This document shows positions 43,705 to 46,564 of a DNA stretch of 46,564 nucleotides, piece after piece. The notes beneath the pieces are model-generated. The model made no database searches. It was not told where the DNA came from and saw only the letters and a program-made list of their open reading frames with translations. Positions within the stretch are counted from its first letter, which is position 1. Every line of letters begins with the position of its first letter. A program made the position numbers and the translations under genes. The stretch lies in assembly GCA_033812795.1 (NCBI GenBank), contig JAPXSY010000019.1, positions 1 to 46,564 of the forward strand. The letters are read 5' to 3'. The DNA comes from JAPXSY01 sp033812795 (GTDB lineage: Bacteria; Verrucomicrobiota; Kiritimatiellia; RFP12; UBA1067).

Positions 43705-46564
43705 AATACGGTGCGGCGGGTTCGGCAACGGGTTCATCGGCGGTTGGCAGGGAGGCCCAGCCGCCGCCAAGCGCTTTGTACACGCGGATCAGGTGATCGG
43801 TGATGGCGCCTTCGCTGAGTGTCACAGCCTCTTCGAAGGAGAGTTGGGAGCGCTGTGCGTCCAGGACGGCGTTGAAATCGGCCAATCCGTTCGTGAATTG
43901 ATTCTGCGCCAATGCGACCGCGTTGCGCGACGCTTGCGCGGCGTTGCGCAGTGCTTCACAGCGCGCGAATTCGCGTCCGTATGCCGCCAGCGCGTCGCGT
44001 AGTTCGCGCACGGCCTCGAGGACGGCCTGTTCGTACGCCGCCAGTGCTTGCTCCTGTAGCGCGTTCTGCACTTCGATGTTGGCGCGGATCGAGCCGCCGC
44101 GGAAAACCGGCCAGGCGATCGACGGGCTGATCCCGAAGAAACGGCTCCCCCACTCCAGAAACGAGCCTTCGTCCAGCGATTCCAGGCCGACCGACCCGGT
44201 CAGACGGAAGGTCGGGTAACGATCCGCTTCCGCCACGCCAATACGGGCGGTCTGTGCGGCCAGCCGTCGTTCGGCGGCACACACATCCGGACGGCGACGC
44301 AACAGGTCGGCCGGAATGCCCAGTACCACGCGAGGCGATGCGGAAGGGATCGGCGCAGCGGCCGTCAGGGCGGCGTCCAGTTCGCCCGGCATGGTTCCGG
44401 TCAGCACGGCCAGCGCGTTCAATGCGGCTTCCTCCTCGCTTAACAGGCCGGGAATCGTGGCGCGTGTCCGCTCCAGATTGTAGCGGGCCTGCTCCACAGC
44501 CAGCGCATCGCTGATGCCGGCCTTGGCGCGGGACTCCACAAGATCGAGCGTATCGGTCTGCACGACAAGATTGGTGTGCGCCACCACCAGACGTTGGCGT
44601 ACGGTTTGAAGCCGCGTGTAGGCGCGTGCGGTCTCCGCCGCCACGCTCACCCAGATGTGTTCCACCGTTGCAACATTGGCCTCGAACTCCGCCTGCGCGG
44701 CTTCGATAGCGCGGCGGCGGCGACCGAACACGTCAAGTTCCCACGTAGCGTCGAATCCCGCCGTATAGAAATCGCCGTCGCTCGGCGCTCCTGCGTTGTC
44801 GCTGTTGCGGAATCGGCGGTAGGCTCCGGCGGCGTCCACCTCCGGCAGGAGACCCGCACGGCTGATGCCTAGACGTGCGCGCGCCTCGCGCACACTGGCG
44901 ATGCCGCCCTGTAGCGTACGGTTCGCGCATAACGCGCGGTCTACCAACTGGGTCAAGACCGGGTCGCCAAACACGTTCCACCACGCGGCGGCCTCCGTAC
45001 TGTCGATGGCCGTGCCTTCGACGATTTGCGGCAAGGGCGCGGCGGGCAACGCGCTTTCGGGCGTCTGATAATCCGGTCCCACGGCACGGCACCCCGTCAT
45101 CAGTGAGACGAGAAGAATGACGGTGGCCGCAGAGCTCGCGACAGCTTTGGGCTTTCGCTTCAAGAGCGTATGGAACCCTTCACGCCACGTCTGGAAGAAA
45201 GCGTAGAGGCCGGGCACCAGGATGATGCCGAACACCGTAGCGGCGATCATGCCCGAGAGGGTCGTGACGCCGATCGCGCGACGGCTGGCCGCGCCGGCAC
45301 CGGTCGCGTAGACCATCGGCAACACACCGAGCACAAAGGTCAGCGCGGTCATCAGTACCGCGCGGTAACGCTGACCGGCACCTTCGGCTGCCGCCAGCAC
45401 GATCGTTGATCCCTCTTCGCGCCTGATTTTTGAGAACTCGACGATCAGGATCGCGTTTTTACTGGCCAGCGCGATCAGCAGAACCATACCGAGCTGTGCG
45501 TAGATGCTGAGCGACATGCCCAATAGTTTCAATCCGAACAATGCACCGGCCATCGCCACGAAAATCGAGAACATCACCGGCATCGGAATTGTCCAACTCT
45601 CGTATTGCGCCACCAGAAACAGGTAACCGAAGACCAGCGCCGCGACCATCAACAAAACCGTCTGCCCTGACGCACGATGCTCTTGGAAGCTCAGCCCTGA
45701 CCATTCAAACGTATATCCGCTGGGCAGGGTCCGCTTGGCCACATCGGTGATCCGCGCCATCACGGTGCCACTGCTGACACCCGGCACAAGCTGCGCTGTG
45801 ATACCGGCACTGGGGAAAAGGTTGTAGCGCGGATAAAGCCGCGGCGCGACTTGGCTCTCCAACGTAATCAAGCTCCCCAGAGGCACCATCACACCGCGCG
45901 AGCTGCGCACGTACAGCTTGAGCGCATCCTCCGGCATGCGGCGGCCTGTCCAGTCAGACTGGATGATCACCTGATTGACCTGCGTGTCCAGATTGACGTC
46001 GTTCACATAGAGCGAGCCGAAATAGTGTTGCAAGGTGGCGAACACCTTGGCGACCGGGACATCCAGCATCTCGCACTTAAGGCGATCCACGTTCATGCGG
46101 ACGGACGGCGTCTTGGCCGTGAAGCCGCTGAAAGCGAACATCACGCCCGGCACACGGTTGATCTCGGCAAGGAACTGCTGGAGCACGGCATCAAGCTTGA
46201 CGGGATCACCGTCCGTCAGAGCCTGCAAACGGATGTCGAGTCCCGAGTTCGCGCCCAAGCCCGGTATGGATGGCGGCATAAAGAAGTTGACCGTAGCACC
46301 GGTGATCGTGGCGCACTTGCCGCGGATCGTATTCATGATGACGGCGGCATGCATATCGGGCGCGTTACGCTCCGACCAATGCGTCAGCCCGATGAGCACA
46401 AAGCCCATGTTCTCCGCACGGCCGCCCATCATGCTAAACCCGGTAACGGCTTGAACGAACTCCACGCCCGGCACGTCACGCGCGATGGCGGTGATTTCGT
46501 GCATGATCTCCTCGGTCCGCGTCTTGATCGCACCTTCGGGCAACCGCACGTCTGCAAACACCAC
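43703..46564 (-). CDS. RND efflux permease fused to a TolC/OprM-type outer-membrane factor (cut by right edge)
   Basis: The frame runs off the right edge; 953 residues are visible. The first ~467 residues are the C-terminal half of a HAE1-type RND pump: LPEGAIKTRTEEIM starts the second periplasmic part, and helices such as LLMVAALVFGYLFLVAQYE, LGMVLLIALASKNAILIVEF and FVLGVLPMVYATGAGAASRRAIG are diagnostic. No stop follows. KRKPKAVASSAATVILLVSLMTGC is a complete lipoprotein signal with its Cys at nt 45091-45089. A NodT/OprM family outer-membrane factor follows (AWWNVFGDPVLTQLVDRAL, RRRPDVCAAERRLAAQTARIGVAEADRYPT). A TTG at 45163 could start it as a separate protein. The adaptor (MFP) gene is not in view. 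Confidence 0.93.
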   Translation of the reverse strand: MVFADVRLPEGAIKTRTEEIMHEITAIARDVPGVEFVQAVTGFSMMGGRAENMGFVLIGLTHWSERNAPDMHAAVIMNTIRGKCATITGATVNFFMPPSIPGLGANSGLDIRLQALTDGDPVKLDAVLQQFLAEINRVPGVMFAFSGFTAKTPSVRMNVDRLKCEMLDVPVAKVFATLQHYFGSLYVNDVNLDTQVNQVIIQSDWTGRRMPEDALKLYVRSSRGVMVPLGSLITLESQVAPRLYPRYNLFPSAGITAQLVPGVSSGTVMARITDVAKRTLPSGYTFEWSGLSFQEHRASGQTVLLMVAALVFGYLFLVAQYESWTIPMPVMFSIFVAMAGALFGLKLLGMSLSIYAQLGMVLLIALASKNAILIVEFSKIRREEGSTIVLAAAEGAGQRYRAVLMTALTFVLGVLPMVYATGAGAASRRAIGVTTLSGMIAATVFGIILVPGLYAFFQTWREGFHTLLKRKPKAVASSAATVILLVSLMTGCRAVGPDYQTPESALPAAPLPQIVEGTAIDSTEAAAWWNVFGDPVLTQLVDRALCANRTLQGGIASVREARARLGISRAGLLPEVDAAGAYRRFRNSDNAGAPSDGDFYTAGFDATWELDVFGRRRRAIEAAQAEFEANVATVEHIWVSVAAETARAYTRLQTVRQRLVVAHTNLVVQTDTLDLVESRAKAGISDALAVEQARYNLERTRATIPGLLSEEEAALNALAVLTGTMPGELDAALTAAAPIPSASPRVVLGIPADLLRRRPDVCAAERRLAAQTARIGVAEADRYPTFRLTGSVGLESLDEGSFLEWGSRFFGISPSIAWPVFRGGSIRANIEVQNALQEQALAAYEQAVLEAVRELRDALAAYGREFARCEALRNAAQASRNAVALAQNQFTNGLADFNAVLDAQRSQLSFEEAVTLSEGAITDHLIRVYKALGGGWASLPTADEPVAEPAAPY

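Noticed and set aside
43269..43796. 175-codon plus-strand frame and a CRISPR-like look
   Set aside because: The frame is open only because of the repeats. Blocks are 68 bases, spacers are low-complexity octamers, not unique, and no cas genes are near, so it is not a CRISPR array.

Overview
The window looks like a chromosome fragment from an uncultured member of the PVC superphylum, most likely Kiritimatiellota or a close relative. This is inferred from several things: a short-tailed major pilin starting MKQNRKGFTLVEIMIVVAII, Tat-exported Gfo/Idh/MocA and alpha-L-fucosidase proteins, an SGNH hydrolase fused to DUF1080, a secreted BspA-like leucine-rich repeat protein, and abundant low-complexity intergenic repeats. 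No rRNA, tRNA, CRISPR array, integrase or transposase was seen.

Layout. 0-3.6 kb: the end of a possible pseudopilin, a cysteine-rich protein, and a secreted LRR protein flanked by two copies of a ~220-260 bp repeat. 3.6-11.7 kb: carbohydrate and central metabolism (secreted Gfo/Idh/MocA oxidoreductase, pyruvate phosphate dikinase, SGNH-DUF1080 hydrolase, UDP-glucuronate decarboxylase-like SDR, secreted barrel-like protein). 11.8-38.6 kb: a type IV pilus (T4P) and signalling island. It holds a hybrid histidine kinase, a TPR-MshEN protein, pilB, pilC, an NtrC-family regulator, the major pilin, a leftward minor-pilin/PAS/HisKA-like/membrane-protein operon, a rightward pilM-N-O-P-Q-T operon, a tandem-PAS protein and an HU-like zinc-ribbon protein. 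38.8-43.2 kb: NYN-domain protein, RsmC-type methyltransferase and alpha-L-fucosidase. 43.2-43.7 kb: tandem repeats. 43.7 kb to the right edge: an RND pump fused in frame to a TolC/OprM-type outer-membrane factor.

How the genes fit together. Eight sites with the sigma-54 layout GG-N10-GC lie directly upstream of pilus-island transcription units. Six of them form three back-to-back divergent pairs. The island also encodes a regulator with an intact GAFTGA loop, the motif that contacts sigma-54 holoenzyme. The simplest model is that the hybrid kinase and this regulator switch on the whole pilus regulon through RpoN, while the regulator itself is made from a sigma-70-type promoter. The same units carry unusual signalling proteins: a PAS-PAS-HisKA protein with no ATPase domain, a second HisKA-like protein that also lost its histidine, a tandem-PAS protein, an HU-like protein with two zinc ribbons, and a PilT with a TPR tail. 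These are the best candidates for an undescribed pilus-control module.

All functions are inferred from reading the sequence and translations. No database search was run. Sigma-54 and sigma-70 sites are pattern matches, and start codons were chosen from ribosome-binding sites and overlaps.
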